Shown here: in pieces, positions 8,886 to 19,923 of the stretch
Layout of the letters: the number at the start of each line of letters is the position of its first letter
Numbering within the stretch: the stretch's first letter is position 1
From: Alteromonadales bacterium alter-6D02
GTDB lineage: Bacteria; Pseudomonadota; Gammaproteobacteria; Enterobacterales; Psychrobiaceae
Direction of reading: 5' to 3'
Length of the DNA: 64,000 nt
NCBI GenBank assembly: GCA_002835545.1
Contig: PIZK01000012.1
Coordinates: 116,488-180,487, forward strand
Made by a program: the position numbers and the translations under genes
The notes under the pieces: model-generated
Told to the model about the DNA's origin: nothing
Database searches by the model: none
What the model saw: only the letters and a program-made list of their open reading frames with translations

Positions 8886-11540
8886 ATGGGAAGATCATTA
8901 GTGATAGTGGAGTCGCCAGCCAAAGCGAAAACTATCAATAAATATTTAGGTAAAGATTTCATCGTTAAATCATCGGTGGGACATATTCGTGACTTGCCAA
9001 CTTCTGGTGCCGTTAAGAAAAATAAATTTACCAAGACCCCAGCTGAAGTTCGTAAGATGGAACCTGAAGCTAAAGCTATTTATAAAGCTGCTCGTGATAA
9101 GCAGCAGTTAATAAACCGAATGGGTATCGATCCTGAAGGTGGTTGGGATGCTCACTATGAAGTTCTCCCAGGTAAAGAAAAGGTCGTTAACGAACTTAAA
9201 AGCTTGGCTGAGAAAGCTGACCACGTCTATCTAGCGTCGGATTTGGATAGAGAAGGGGAAGCGATTGCTTGGCATTTACGAGAAGTTATTGGTGGTGATG
9301 ACGAGCGTTTCAAACGCGTTGTTTTCAATGAGATCACCAAAAATGCGATCACAGATGCTTTTGAGCAACCAACAGAGTTAAACATTGATGGCGTAAACGC
9401 TCAGCAAGCACGACGTTTCCTCGATCGTGTTGTTGGCTATATGGTTTCTCCACTATTGTGGAAAAAGGTCGCCAGAGGCCTTTCTGCGGGTCGTGTTCAA
9501 TCGGTTGCCGTTAAATTGGTTGTTGAGCGTGAACGAGAAATTAAAGCGTTTAATCCTGAAGAATATTGGGATCTGCATGCACAGTTGCTAACGGTTGATA
9601 AGTCGCAACTGTTAATGAAAGTTACTAAGCAATTAGGCAAAGCGTTCAAACCTGTCAATCAGAAAGATTCTGACATCGCGGTTGCTGCATTAGAAAAAGC
9701 AGTCTTTAAAGTGCTATCTCGTGAAGATAAGCCAACGAAATCTAAACCAAGTGCTCCTTTTATTACTTCTACACTTCAGCAAGCAGCTAGTACGCGTTTA
9801 GGCTTTGGTGTAAAGAAGACCATGATGATGGCTCAGCGTTTGTATGAAGCAGGTTATATTACCTATATGCGTACAGACTCAACTAATTTAAGTGCAGATG
9901 CAGTCGCGTCGGTACGCGATCATATTGAAAATGAATACGGTAAGAAATATTTACCAGAGAGCCCAAACCGCTACGGTAGTAAAGATGGTGCGCAGGAAGC
10001 GCATGAAGCTATCCGTCCAAGTGATGTTTCAAGAACATCAACGTCACTCAATAAAATGGAGCGAGATGCCGAACGTCTTTATGAGTTGATTTGGCGTCAG
10101 TTTGTTGCTTGTCAAATGACACCTGCTCAATACGATGTCACCACATTGAAAGTACAGGCAGGAGACTACGAGCTAAAAGCGACAGGTCGTACTATTCGTT
10201 TTGATGGTTGGACTAAGGTACAAACCGCAGTGAAACGTAAGAGTGAAGAAGAAGCGGTTCTTCCTGCAATCGATGTAGGTAATGAACTTAATCTTGAACA
10301 GCTCGACCCGAAACAACACTTTACTAAACCAACCCCGCGTTTCAATGAAGCGTCGTTAGTTAAAGAATTAGAGAAGCGTGGTATTGGTCGTCCGTCAACG
10401 TATGCATCAATTATTTCTACTATCCAAGACCGAGGTTATGCTCGTGTCGAAAACCGTCGATTCTTTGCTGAAAAAATGGGAGAGATTGTTACTGATCGTT
10501 TGGATGAGAATTTTAACGAATTGTTGTCTTATGATTTTACCGCACAAATGGAACAAGAACTCGATGCCATTGCGAACGGTAAGATGGACTGGAAAGATTC
10601 ATTAAATAACTTTTATGAAGGTTTTACAAAGCAACTCGACCAAGCTAATTTAGAACCTGATGAGGGTGGTATGCGCCCTAATCAAATGGTTTTAACAAAC
10701 ATTGAATGCCCAACGTGCGAACGGAAAATGGGTATTCGTACGGGGACTACTGGCGTTTTCTTAGGTTGTTCCGGTTATGACCTACCACCAAAAGAACGCT
10801 GTAAGACGACTATCAATCTAACGTCTGGTGACGATGTTGTTGCAGTTGATGAAGAAGCCGAAACACAGGCTCTTATGCAAAAACGCCGTTGTAAGGTATG
10901 TGATACCGCGATGGACTCTTACTTAGTTGATGAAACTCGTAAGCTACATGTATGTGGTAATAACCCAGCGTGTGAAGGGAACGAAATCGAACAGGGCACC
11001 TTCAAGATTAAAGGTTATGATGGCCCTATTATCGAATGTGATCGCTGTAGCCATGACATGGAGCTTAAGAATGGTCGTTTCGGTAAGTACTTTGCCTGTA
11101 CTAATGTCGATGAGTGTAAGAATACACGTAAGTTACTCAAAAGTGGTGAAGTAGCGCCGCCAAAAGAAGACCCTGTTCACCTGCCTGAACTAGAGTGTGA
11201 AAAGAGTGAGGCATACTTTGTACTACGTGACGGTGCTTCGGGTATTTTCTTAGCGGCTCATACCTTCCCTAAGGCTCGCGAGACTCGTGCGCCACAAGTT
11301 GCGGAGCTTCATCGCTTTAGAGAGCGAATTTCACCTAAATTCTATTATTTAGCTGACGCACCGCAACAAGATCCTGAAGGGAACCTAGCCATTGTTCGCT
11401 ACAGTCGTAAGAATAAAGAACAGTATGTGATGACTGAAATCGAGAAGAAAGCAACTGGCTGGACCGCTCATTATGAAAACGGTAAATGGGTAGAGCACCA
11501 AAAACAGAAGCGTACTCCTAAAAAAGCTAAGAAAGCTTAG
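8886..11540 (+). CDS. topA: DNA topoisomerase I
   Basis: 884 residues, slightly longer than the E. coli enzyme. The N-terminal Toprim domain begins [13 protein letters not shown] and carries DLDREGE (119-125) for metal binding. The catalytic Tyr327 lies in [14 protein letters not shown], and the type IA core extends to about 590. Three C-terminal zinc-ribbon domains follow: CPTC..C..C from about 600, CKVC..C..C around 665-700, and CDRC..C..C around 715-745. A basic tail ends in KKAKKA. The enzyme relaxes negative supercoils behind RNA polymerase. In E. coli topA lies directly upstream of cysB; here a two-gene minus-strand unit separates them. Confidence 0.98.
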   Translation: MGRSLVIVESPAKAKTINKYLGKDFIVKSSVGHIRDLPTSGAVKKNKFTKTPAEVRKMEPEAKAIYKAARDKQQLINRMGIDPEGGWDAHYEVLPGKEKVVNELKSLAEKADHVYLASDLDREGEAIAWHLREVIGGDDERFKRVVFNEITKNAITDAFEQPTELNIDGVNAQQARRFLDRVVGYMVSPLLWKKVARGLSAGRVQSVAVKLVVEREREIKAFNPEEYWDLHAQLLTVDKSQLLMKVTKQLGKAFKPVNQKDSDIAVAALEKAVFKVLSREDKPTKSKPSAPFITSTLQQAASTRLGFGVKKTMMMAQRLYEAGYITYMRTDSTNLSADAVASVRDHIENEYGKKYLPESPNRYGSKDGAQEAHEAIRPSDVSRTSTSLNKMERDAERLYELIWRQFVACQMTPAQYDVTTLKVQAGDYELKATGRTIRFDGWTKVQTAVKRKSEEEAVLPAIDVGNELNLEQLDPKQHFTKPTPRFNEASLVKELEKRGIGRPSTYASIISTIQDRGYARVENRRFFAEKMGEIVTDRLDENFNELLSYDFTAQMEQELDAIANGKMDWKDSLNNFYEGFTKQLDQANLEPDEGGMRPNQMVLTNIECPTCERKMGIRTGTTGVFLGCSGYDLPPKERCKTTINLTSGDDVVAVDEEAETQALMQKRRCKVCDTAMDSYLVDETRKLHVCGNNPACEGNEIEQGTFKIKGYDGPIIECDRCSHDMELKNGRFGKYFACTNVDECKNTRKLLKSGEVAPPKEDPVHLPELECEKSEAYFVLRDGASGIFLAAHTFPKARETRAPQVAELHRFRERISPKFYYLADAPQQDPEGNLAIVRYSRKNKEQYVMTEIEKKATGWTAHYENGKWVEHQKQKRTPKKAKKA

Positions 11541-11565
11541 TTAGCCACTAGTATTTTAACTCTAT

Positions 11566-11592
11566 AAAGCCGCATTTAGCGGCTTTTTTATT
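11566..11592 (+). terminator. topA terminator
   Basis: The stem AAGCCGC / GCGGCTT has loop ATTTA and is followed by TTTTTTATTT. It starts 26 bases after the topA stop. Confidence 0.92.
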
Positions 11593-11966
11593 TATTGTCG
11601 TCATCATTGATTTGTTATAGCGTAACTATCACTGATGATCTGATACACAATTGGCTAATTAAAAGTCTTTGAATCAACGGATTAGGCCACAGATTTATCG
11701 CTATTACAGAGCCAAAGTGTCGACAACCATCTCGCTAAGGCACTTGTCAGCTATTATTAGAAGTTTACTTAATAGAAAGATGGCAAACGTAGGGTTCAAA
11801 ATGATAAGTCAAATGAAGCTATAGCATCTTATTACAGAGGCATGGCAGGAGATAACGACTAAGTTAATTTAAATAAGGCACTGTGTTGTTCTTGTTACAG
11901 TGCCTGTAGATCGATAAAGGATTTAATATAAGGATAACAGCGTTGACAAGGCGCTAAACTAAGCCA
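11593..11966. other. Gene-free stretch between topA and the minus-strand pair
   Basis: About 370 bases with no ORF above roughly 20 codons that looks real. The only structure I see is the hairpin at 11876-11905. I recognise no RNA family or promoter here. Confidence 0.6.
11876..11905 (-). terminator. Probable terminator of the unknown two-gene minus-strand unit
   Basis: A nine-base-pair perfect stem, AGGCACTGT / ACAGTGCCT, has a 12-base loop. Read on the minus strand it is followed by TTATTTAAATT. It lies about 60 bases past the stop of the membrane-protein gene. The interrupted T-tract makes the call tentative. Confidence 0.5.
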
Positions 11967-12731
11967 TTACCACTTTTTCTTCGGTTGGAATAAAGCGTCT
12001 AAATCCGTACTCGATTTTTCTTCTTGCTCTTCTCGTTGGCGTTCATCGCGCTCAATTTTAACTTGATCTAGTTGCTGCATTAGTGCCATGGCTTCATCGA
12101 GTTTTTCTTTAACAAAACTGTCGCCATCGCTATTTATCGCTTTCAACGTTTTGATTGCTTTATCTAGGTATGTCCGAGCTGAACCTGATTGTTTGGCATC
12201 CATTGCGATTTTTGCTCGTTTAATAATCGAATTGATATTGATGCGAATTTGCATTAAATCAGCTCGTTTGATCTCATTAGTAAACACTTCAGGGTTAATT
12301 CGTCCACGTTTATGCTCTGAATTTACAACGCCTTTGAGTTTTTTAATCAACTGTACCATTTGAAGTACTTCACGGTCATCATTAGGTAATCGAAATGATT
12401 CGAGGCCTTTAGACTGAAATGTTTTCCCGATTGACTCAATGAGTGTTTGACGATCATTAATTTGTATCGCTAGGTTTCGATCATTGGTAATTTGCTGCAC
12501 CGATTTAATAGTCTCAAGAATCCTATTATGAAGAATGATCATTAACCCTTTAGTCACTGGTATGTTGACGACACGAGATAACAAATCTTCCGTTTCATCG
12601 ATAACTAATGTTAACCGTGCAACCTCTATCCGTTTTTCTGAATCCTGTTTTTTGCGTTGTTGTTGCATAACGGTAACTACGATCAACAAAATGACTAAGA
12701 CCGCGATCCCGATAATGATAAATAATGACAT
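11967..12731 (-). CDS. Membrane-anchored helical protein of unknown function
   Basis: 254 residues from the ATG at 12731; a TTG codon lies immediately before it. One N-terminal transmembrane segment (about residues 4-23) is followed by a basic QQQRKK stop-transfer. The rest is a long, charged, almost wholly helical cytoplasmic domain rich in Lys, Asp, Ile and Gln, ending in a Glu/Arg-rich segment and PKKKW. I recognise no catalytic motif or named domain. It starts 19 bases after the stop of the kinase-like gene and is presumably co-transcribed and functionally linked with it. Possible roles are a scaffold or membrane tether for that protein, but this is inference only. Confidence 0.8.
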   Translation of the reverse strand: MSLFIIIGIAVLVILLIVVTVMQQQRKKQDSEKRIEVARLTLVIDETEDLLSRVVNIPVTKGLMIILHNRILETIKSVQQITNDRNLAIQINDRQTLIESIGKTFQSKGLESFRLPNDDREVLQMVQLIKKLKGVVNSEHKRGRINPEVFTNEIKRADLMQIRININSIIKRAKIAMDAKQSGSARTYLDKAIKTLKAINSDGDSFVKEKLDEAMALMQQLDQVKIERDERQREEQEEKSSTDLDALFQPKKKW

Positions 12732-12750
12732 CAATAAACTTCCGAATTGA

Positions 12751-13452
12751 TTATGGTAATTTTATTATGAAAGAGCTACCGCCTAATTGACTATCATTTG
12801 ATAATTCAATCTGGCCGTGTAACGTCTGATTTTTATGTGCAAAAACGATTAACTTAGAGAATAGCAGACCAATGCCCATTCGACCAAAACTACTGGTTAA
12901 TTGAGTGATGTCTGTTGATTCTGCGGCAGCGTCCAGCATTGCCTTTGGGTAACCTGGTGAGTCATCCAATATTTCAATGGTTAGCATGCCATCGACAATA
13001 TCTACTTTGATAATGATCTTTTGACGGCTGTAACGAATTGCATTACTTAATACATCGTCAATTAAAAATGACAATAAATCTTGGTCAAAGCACCATGTTA
13101 AATCGTCTGGTGCGATGAGTTCAATACTGATGCCTTTTGCAGAGCTAAACAAATCATTTTGACAAATAACAGACTCTAACATGTCTTTGACTAGCTCAGT
13201 AGTCACATTAATTGCGAGTTTGTCATCATCAGCCGAGTGTAAGGACATTAGTTGCGTTAACCCACCATTAAGACGTTGAACTTGGTAATTCATATCAACG
13301 ATTTCTTCGGAGGTGAGTTGCTGGTTGTTCTCTAACTGACTAGCAATATTTTGCAAGGTTTGGAACATGAGCGTCAGGGAATTACGCATATCGTATGCTA
13401 CAGACGACAGCACTTTATTGTAATTGATTTTGTCATTTGCTGGTGTGTTCAT
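12751..13452 (-). CDS. Histidine-kinase-like ATPase lacking the H-box histidine
   Basis: 233 residues, no membrane segment and no sensor or receiver domain. Residues 10-70 form a HisKA-like two-helix region. The H-box there reads YDMRNSL (20-26), so Tyr20 occupies the place of the phospho-accepting His. Residues about 110-233 form an HATPase_c fold with an N-box (DDVLSNAIRYS, Asn137), a G1-like box (DDSPGYP, 163-169) and a G2 box (GRMGIGL, 190-196). ATP binding therefore looks possible, but canonical autophosphorylation does not. It is first in a two-gene unit with the membrane protein downstream. It could be a degenerate kinase, a dominant partner of another kinase, or a Tyr-modified protein. 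No response regulator is nearby. Confidence 0.8.
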   Translation of the reverse strand: MNTPANDKINYNKVLSSVAYDMRNSLTLMFQTLQNIASQLENNQQLTSEEIVDMNYQVQRLNGGLTQLMSLHSADDDKLAINVTTELVKDMLESVICQNDLFSSAKGISIELIAPDDLTWCFDQDLLSFLIDDVLSNAIRYSRQKIIIKVDIVDGMLTIEILDDSPGYPKAMLDAAAESTDITQLTSSFGRMGIGLLFSKLIVFAHKNQTLHGQIELSNDSQLGGSSFIIKLP

Positions 13453-13667
13453 AAAATATGTCTTATAAAAACAAAGGTTACATGTTAGATCATCATATCA
13501 TACCGTTTCAGAAGGGCAAAAACTTAACATCATTGATCTTGCTCAGGCCGAGTAAAAATAAAGCCCATCATATTATTTAACGCTATCCTTTATTCCAAAA
13601 TTGTAGTATCTTTTAATTATATATAACCATTTGTCATAGATGTGTAGCTTTATTACATTCTCAATAA

Positions 13668-14708
<1,041 letters not shown>

Positions 14709-14740
14709 ATCTTCGCCAAGCGTTACTTGCGAGTCAGCAT

Positions 14741-14775
14741 AAAAAAGGGGGGTGAACAAATCACCCCCCTTTTTT
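14741..14775. terminator. Bidirectional terminator between cysB and sdaA
   Basis: An A6 tract precedes the stem GGGGGGTGA / TCACCCCCC with loop ACAAA, and a T6 tract follows. It can serve both convergent genes. Confidence 0.93.
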
Positions 14776-14783
14776 GTCTCTTT

Positions 14784-16157
14784 CTAACACTCGACAATAT
14801 TAACGGCGAGTCCGCCGCGAGCAGTTTCCTTATATTTACTCTTCATGTCATTTCCAGTATCCCACATTGTCTTGATAACTTTATCCAGAGATACTTTGTG
14901 GTGTCCGTCCCCTCGAAGTGCTAGACGAGAAGCGTTGATCGCTTTAACTGCACCCATAGCGTTACGTTCAATACAAGGCACCTGAACGAGACCGCCAACA
15001 GGGTCGCATGTAAGGCCTAAATTATGCTCCATGCCAATTTCAGCAGCGTTTTCAACATTCTCAGCTGTGCCGCCCATAATTTCAGTTAAACCTGCCGCTG
15101 CCATTGAACACGCCACACCGACTTCACCCTGACAGCCAACTTCTGCACCAGAAATAGAAGCGTTCTTTTTATAAAGAATACCGATAGCTGCAGCGGCCAA
15201 TAAATAACGTACTGCAATTTCATTAGTCACTGGCTGAATGAACTTATCGTAGTAACAAAGTACTGCGGGGATAATACCTGCTGCACCGTTCGTTGGCGCA
15301 GTCACAACTTGTCCACCAGCTGCGTTTTCTTCATTGACTGCCATTGCAAATAGGTTTACCCAGTCGATAGCAGATAATGGATCGGCATTAGTACCGTTTT
15401 CAGCAGATAAGCGGCGACGTAATGAGGCAGCACGACGACGTAACTTGAGCCCGCCCGGTAAAATCCCTTCACGGCGCATCCCTCGGTCGACACAGTTTTT
15501 CATTGCTTGCCAAATGCTAACTAGGCCATCCGTGATAGCTTGTTCAGACGCTATTTGACGCTCATTTTCCATCATCAGCGCAGAAATACTTAAGCCATGC
15601 TCGTGACATAAGCTAAGTAACTCATTAGCACTATCAAATGGGTATTTTGCTAAATCTTGCTCTGGTTGCTGTTCTTTTAGTGCGCTTATTTCTTGTTCAT
15701 CGACAATGAAACCGCCACCAATAGAGTAATACACTTTGCTATATAAAAGTTCTTCGCCGTTATAGGCAAATAGTTCCATTGCGTTTGCATGAGTTGGTAA
15801 ACTTTTTCTTCGGTGAAAAACAATGGCATCTTTACGAGGAAAAGCAGTGCTATGCTTACCTAAAAGTTTGATTGTTTGTTCACTTTCTACTTGCGCCAAA
15901 AAATCATCAACAATTTCTGGATCGATTGATTCAGGCTCATATCCTGCTAAACCTAAAATGACCGCTTTGCCAGTACCGTGACCAATACCAGTTTGTCCTA
16001 ACGAGCCATAAAGCTCTGTTTTAACGTGCGTTGTTACATTTAACTGACCTTGCTGTTCTAACTCTTTAATAAAACGTACAGCTGCGCGCATAGGGCCAAC
16101 AGTATGGGAGCTCGATGGCCCGATACCAATACTGAACATGTCAAAAACACTTATCAT
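14784..16157 (-). CDS. sdaA: L-serine ammonia-lyase (L-serine dehydratase), iron-sulfur type
   Basis: 457 residues, the single-chain type 2 form found in enterobacteria. The N-terminal beta domain starts with [19 protein letters not shown]. The C-terminal catalytic domain supplies Cys342 ([10 protein letters not shown]), Cys384 (LTCDPVGG) and Cys395 ([11 protein letters not shown]) as probable [4Fe-4S] ligands. The protein ends in Cys457; in the Legionella enzyme the C-terminal cysteine inserts into the active site as fourth ligand, and that arrangement seems conserved. It converts L-serine to pyruvate and ammonia. It is monocistronic and divergent from nagZ. Confidence 0.97.
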   Translation of the reverse strand: MISVFDMFSIGIGPSSSHTVGPMRAAVRFIKELEQQGQLNVTTHVKTELYGSLGQTGIGHGTGKAVILGLAGYEPESIDPEIVDDFLAQVESEQTIKLLGKHSTAFPRKDAIVFHRRKSLPTHANAMELFAYNGEELLYSKVYYSIGGGFIVDEQEISALKEQQPEQDLAKYPFDSANELLSLCHEHGLSISALMMENERQIASEQAITDGLVSIWQAMKNCVDRGMRREGILPGGLKLRRRAASLRRRLSAENGTNADPLSAIDWVNLFAMAVNEENAAGGQVVTAPTNGAAGIIPAVLCYYDKFIQPVTNEIAVRYLLAAAAIGILYKKNASISGAEVGCQGEVGVACSMAAAGLTEIMGGTAENVENAAEIGMEHNLGLTCDPVGGLVQVPCIERNAMGAVKAINASRLALRGDGHHKVSLDKVIKTMWDTGNDMKSKYKETARGGLAVNIVEC

Positions 16158-16296
16158 TATTTTCTCTTTGTGAAACTTGAAATAAAACTATTAGACAATG
16201 GTACACTAACATCTCGTGATAGCCCAAATACATTGTATAAAATATATGAGGGCGTTCAATAATTTAATTAATTTTTCGCAGGAATAGGAGTGTGTT

Positions 16297-17337
16297 GTGG
16301 GACCATTGATGCTTGATATACAAGGGTTATCTTTAAGTGACAAAGAAAAGGAGCAACTTGCACATCCACTGGTCGGTGGACTCATATTGTTTAGCCGTAA
16401 CTATTCCGACATTAAGCAATTGACTTCACTAATTGCGCAAATACGTCAAGTGACAGGACCGGATTTTATCATTGCAGTGGATCATGAAGGCGGACGAGTT
16501 CAACGCTTTAGAGCGGGATTTACAGAAATACCTGCAATGGGGGCTATATTAAAATACCATCAAGGTGATATACAAAAAGCAATAGAATCTTCAACTGAGT
16601 TAGGCTGGCTAATGGCTAGCGAGCTACTAGCATTTGATATTGATATCAGTTTTGCGCCAATTCTTGATCTAGATATTTGTTCCAATGTAATTGGTCAACG
16701 AGCGTTTTCAGGTCAGCCTGATGAAGTTATCCAGTTGGCACGTGGGTTTATTAATGGCATGAGTCAAGCTGGAATGGCATGTACAGGTAAACATTTTCCG
16801 GGACATGGCAGCGTAGTGGCAGACTCACACATCGACTTACCTGTTGACGATCGGAGCAAACAACACATTAAATCTTTAGATCAATCGGTTTTTGATTCAT
16901 TGATAGAAGCGCAGGCCATTGATGCATTAATGCCCGCGCATGTGATTTACCCGCAATTTTGTGATAAGCCTGCTGGTTTTTCTAAGTATTGGTTACAAGA
17001 GGTATTACGTACTGAACTGGCTTTTGATGGTGTTATTTTTAGTGATGATCTTGGGATGGAAGGTGCCAGTGTAGCGGGGGACTTTTGTCAGAGAACCCAA
17101 GCAGCATTGTCTGCTGGCTGTGATATGGCACTCGTTTGCAATAACCCCGACGCTGCTCAAGAAGTTTTATCATTTGCCGAGCATCGCTATAACGAGATTG
17201 TGTCATTGGATGCACAGAAATCATCACAACAGCGCTTACGAAGAATGTTAAAAAGTAAGCAGGTAAACCTAAAAAGTTTACAACAGAGTGAGCGCTGGGA
17301 CGGTGCAGTTGCAATGGCGGCTAAGATTAGGAAATAA
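16297..17337 (+). CDS. nagZ: Beta-N-acetylhexosaminidase NagZ (GH3), peptidoglycan recycling
   Basis: 346 residues from a GTG at 16297, with GGAG six bases upstream. A single GH3 TIM-barrel domain carries VDHEGGRVQRF (61-71) and KHFPGHGSVVADSHIDLP (165-182). The latter contains the NagZ-specific Asp176/His178 acid-base dyad, and the nucleophile Asp lies in FSDDLGMEGA around residue 250. NagZ is cytosolic and removes N-acetylglucosamine from anhydro-muropeptides; its product can induce AmpC in species that carry AmpR. It is convergent with mltD, another enzyme of peptidoglycan turnover. Confidence 0.96.
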   Translation: MGPLMLDIQGLSLSDKEKEQLAHPLVGGLILFSRNYSDIKQLTSLIAQIRQVTGPDFIIAVDHEGGRVQRFRAGFTEIPAMGAILKYHQGDIQKAIESSTELGWLMASELLAFDIDISFAPILDLDICSNVIGQRAFSGQPDEVIQLARGFINGMSQAGMACTGKHFPGHGSVVADSHIDLPVDDRSKQHIKSLDQSVFDSLIEAQAIDALMPAHVIYPQFCDKPAGFSKYWLQEVLRTELAFDGVIFSDDLGMEGASVAGDFCQRTQAALSAGCDMALVCNNPDAAQEVLSFAEHRYNEIVSLDAQKSSQQRLRRMLKSKQVNLKSLQQSERWDGAVAMAAKIRK

Positions 17338-17344
17338 CAACGAA

Positions 17345-17373
17345 GAAGCTGGTAAGTCACACTTACCAGCTTC
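17345..17373. terminator. Hairpin between convergent nagZ and mltD
   Basis: A perfect 13-bp stem, GAAGCTGGTAAGT / ACTTACCAGCTTC, has a three-base loop. The T-tracts are short on both sides, so it is a probable bidirectional terminator. Confidence 0.75.
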
Positions 17374-17381
17374 ATTTACAA

Positions 17382-19001
17382 TTAAGCATTACTCTTAGTG
17401 ACATCAATATGAAGTTTTAATTTTTGCCCGGGTTGAATAAAGCGCTGTTTATCAAGTGCATTCCACCTAACAACATCGGAAACTTTGAGGCTAAATTTTT
17501 GCGCAATCCGTGCGATTGAGTCACCGGCTCTTACTTTATAAGTAATAGTGCGTGTATTTTTAGCGACTTTAATATCACTTCCATGCCAAATTACTAACTT
17601 TCTACCCAGTTTTAAAGTATCTTTAAGGCCTAGGCTGTTCCACTTGGCAAGGCTCTTGTGGTTTACCTTATACTTCTTGGCAATCGTCCACAAGCTATCA
17701 CCTGCTTTTACGGTATAGTTACTCTTACTGCCTCGGCGAGATGTATTACTTTGTTTCGCGATGCGGTTGAGCGATGAAAGGGTATAGACAGAGCCGTCTG
17801 CAGCAGAAGTTGGTATGAGTATATGCTGACCTGCTCGAATGTTATTAGATGATAGGTCATTCATCTTCTTAATGACAGAAACCTTGGTTTTGTGGCGGTG
17901 TGCTATCGTGCTTAGACTATCACCTGATTTTATTTTATAGCGTAACCACTTCATACGATCAGACTTTGTGGTATTGGCAATTGCTGTTGTAAATGCTGTT
18001 GCGTTCGCAATTGGTAACATCAAGAGGTGATCACCATCAGGATCCGTTGCCCATTGGCTAAATCCAGGATTGAGTTTATGTAATTTCTCTAATGGCAATT
18101 GTGCAAACTCAGCTGCTGTGGCCAAATCGATTTGACTTTTAGAGTCAACCCGAGTCAACACGGCTTGATTATCAAGGTGTGGCCATTTCATACCGTGCTT
18201 TTGAGGTTCTCGAATTAATTCTGAAAAAGCCAATAACTTTGGCACATAATCACGAGTTTCTTTCGGCAGTTTTAATGACCAAAAATCTGTTTTTTTACCT
18301 GCCTTGCGGTTTTTATTGATTGCTCGACGAACTCTTCCTTCTCCTGAGTTGTAAGCTGCAAGGGCATGAAGCCAATTCCCATCAAAATATTTATGGAGAT
18401 ATTCCAAGTAATCAAGTGCAGCATGGGTGGATGCATAAATATCACGTCTACCGTCGTACCACCAATTTTGATCTAAGCCAAAACGTTTGCCTGTACCAGA
18501 TACAATTTGCCACATCCCAGAAGCTTGACCATGGGAATAGGCAAAGGGATCGAATGAACTTTCAACCACGGGTAACAATGCGATTTCAATCGGTAGATTG
18601 CGTTTCTCCACTTCTTCAACGATGAAATGGAGATAAAGCTCCGCACGTTTTGATATGCGAGTTATATAGGTTGGATGTTTCTTATACCAATTTAGCTGTC
18701 TCAGGATTTGCTCATTTTGAGGGTGTTCGAGCGCAAACTGCATATTAATCCGTTGCCACAAGTTTTCTACTTGGTGTGGCTCTAGAGGCTTTAAAACTGC
18801 CTCTTGCTTAAGCTGTTCCACTGCTAGTACAGCACTTTCCTGACTTTGTTTTTCATCAACTTGGGAATTAGTGTCGATAGGTTGAGGCTGCACTGTGTTC
18901 TGTTGAGTGGTTATTAACTCTGGCGCAGTCGAGGTTAATTGACAACCTGTTAGAGAGAGTAATGCCACGGAAAGCAGGGAATAGGTAGAAACTTTTGACA
19001 A
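17382..19001 (-). CDS. mltD: Membrane-bound lytic murein transglycosylase D with three LysM domains
   Basis: 539 residues from a TTG at 19001, with AAGG upstream and no ATG before the signal peptide. The lipobox is SLTGC (Cys20). The SLT catalytic domain (about 105-300) has Glu147 in VVESSFDPFAYS, then GQASGMWQI and AAYNSGEGRVRRAI. Three C-terminal LysM domains lie at about 352-396, 428-471 and 486-530, each starting with a YxVxxGDS-type motif. MltD cleaves glycan strands to 1,6-anhydro-MurNAc products from the inner leaflet of the outer membrane. E. coli MltD has fewer LysM copies. Confidence 0.95.
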   Translation of the reverse strand: MSKVSTYSLLSVALLSLTGCQLTSTAPELITTQQNTVQPQPIDTNSQVDEKQSQESAVLAVEQLKQEAVLKPLEPHQVENLWQRINMQFALEHPQNEQILRQLNWYKKHPTYITRISKRAELYLHFIVEEVEKRNLPIEIALLPVVESSFDPFAYSHGQASGMWQIVSGTGKRFGLDQNWWYDGRRDIYASTHAALDYLEYLHKYFDGNWLHALAAYNSGEGRVRRAINKNRKAGKKTDFWSLKLPKETRDYVPKLLAFSELIREPQKHGMKWPHLDNQAVLTRVDSKSQIDLATAAEFAQLPLEKLHKLNPGFSQWATDPDGDHLLMLPIANATAFTTAIANTTKSDRMKWLRYKIKSGDSLSTIAHRHKTKVSVIKKMNDLSSNNIRAGQHILIPTSAADGSVYTLSSLNRIAKQSNTSRRGSKSNYTVKAGDSLWTIAKKYKVNHKSLAKWNSLGLKDTLKLGRKLVIWHGSDIKVAKNTRTITYKVRAGDSIARIAQKFSLKVSDVVRWNALDKQRFIQPGQKLKLHIDVTKSNA

Positions 19002-19109
19002 AGCGGAGCCTTTAAAACGACTAAAATGGGTGAAGCATTATACATCAAGCGTAACGAATATGTAACTTGATGGATAATCGCCAATAATCAGAGGGTTAAA
19101 GTATTTTTT

Positions 19110-19907
19110 CTAGAAGTCATCTTTCCATTTACGTAACAGAGCAAAAGATTCACATTGCTTGATTTTTTGTGGTGCTTGAAAGTGCTGAATGATCTTATTG
19201 CGTACTTCGGTAACATTGAGACGTAAAAAAGGATTTACTTTAAGCTCATGACCAATGGTGGTTGGTATGGTGGCTTGATTATGCTCCCTTAGCGTTTTAC
19301 AAAGCTGCTGATAATGCTGCAACTCCTGATTATCAGGCTCTACTGCTTGCGCAAATGTGATATTACTGAGTGTGTATTCATGAGCACAATATACCAAGGT
19401 AGATGGGAGTAACTTAGCCAGCTTATCGAGCGATTGGCTAAATTGTTGTGGTGTGCCTTCAAACATTCTGCCACAGCCAACCGAAAAAAGAGTGTCTCCG
19501 CAAAAAAGACTGCTTTTATCGTAGAAGGCGATATGGCTTTTAGTGTGTCCTGGGATATCAAGGACAGTAAATGTTGCTGCAATGAACTCTAATACAAGGA
19601 CATCATCTTGCTTCAAGGGTTTGGTGACAACTTGTTGCGCTTCAATAGTAGGGCCATATACAGGGATTTCACGGTTTAATTGAGTTACAAGCTCACTAAC
19701 GCCCCCGACATGATCGTTATGATGATGAGTGATTAAAATAGCTGATAACGTTAACTGGTGTTCATTAATCGCTTGAAGAACAACAGCGGCATCGCCAGGG
19801 TCGACGACTACGCAACATTTTGTATCATCATTAACTAACAACCAAATGTAATTATCGTTAAATGCAGGTAATGCGACTGTGCGGTAGGGTGCTGTAGCTG
19901 TTGTCAT
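19110..19907 (-). CDS. gloB: Hydroxyacylglutathione hydrolase (glyoxalase II)
   Basis: 265 residues. The metallo-beta-lactamase fold carries the dinuclear metal motif THHHNDHVGG near residue 60, then DIPGHTKSHI and CGDTLFSVGCGRMFEG. The C-terminal glyoxalase II substrate domain ends in FALLRKWKDDF. It hydrolyses S-lactoylglutathione to D-lactate and glutathione in methylglyoxal detoxification. It lies 16 bases downstream of purU on the same strand and is probably co-transcribed with it. Confidence 0.95.
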   Translation of the reverse strand: MTTATAPYRTVALPAFNDNYIWLLVNDDTKCCVVVDPGDAAVVLQAINEHQLTLSAILITHHHNDHVGGVSELVTQLNREIPVYGPTIEAQQVVTKPLKQDDVLVLEFIAATFTVLDIPGHTKSHIAFYDKSSLFCGDTLFSVGCGRMFEGTPQQFSQSLDKLAKLLPSTLVYCAHEYTLSNITFAQAVEPDNQELQHYQQLCKTLREHNQATIPTTIGHELKVNPFLRLNVTEVRNKIIQHFQAPQKIKQCESFALLRKWKDDF

Positions 19908-19923
19908 GGAAGTAACCGTTTAA

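Noticed and set aside
11774..11821. Short ATG-started ORF after topA (about 14 codons)
   Set aside because: It is very short, has no ribosome binding site or terminator of its own, and no conservation evidence.
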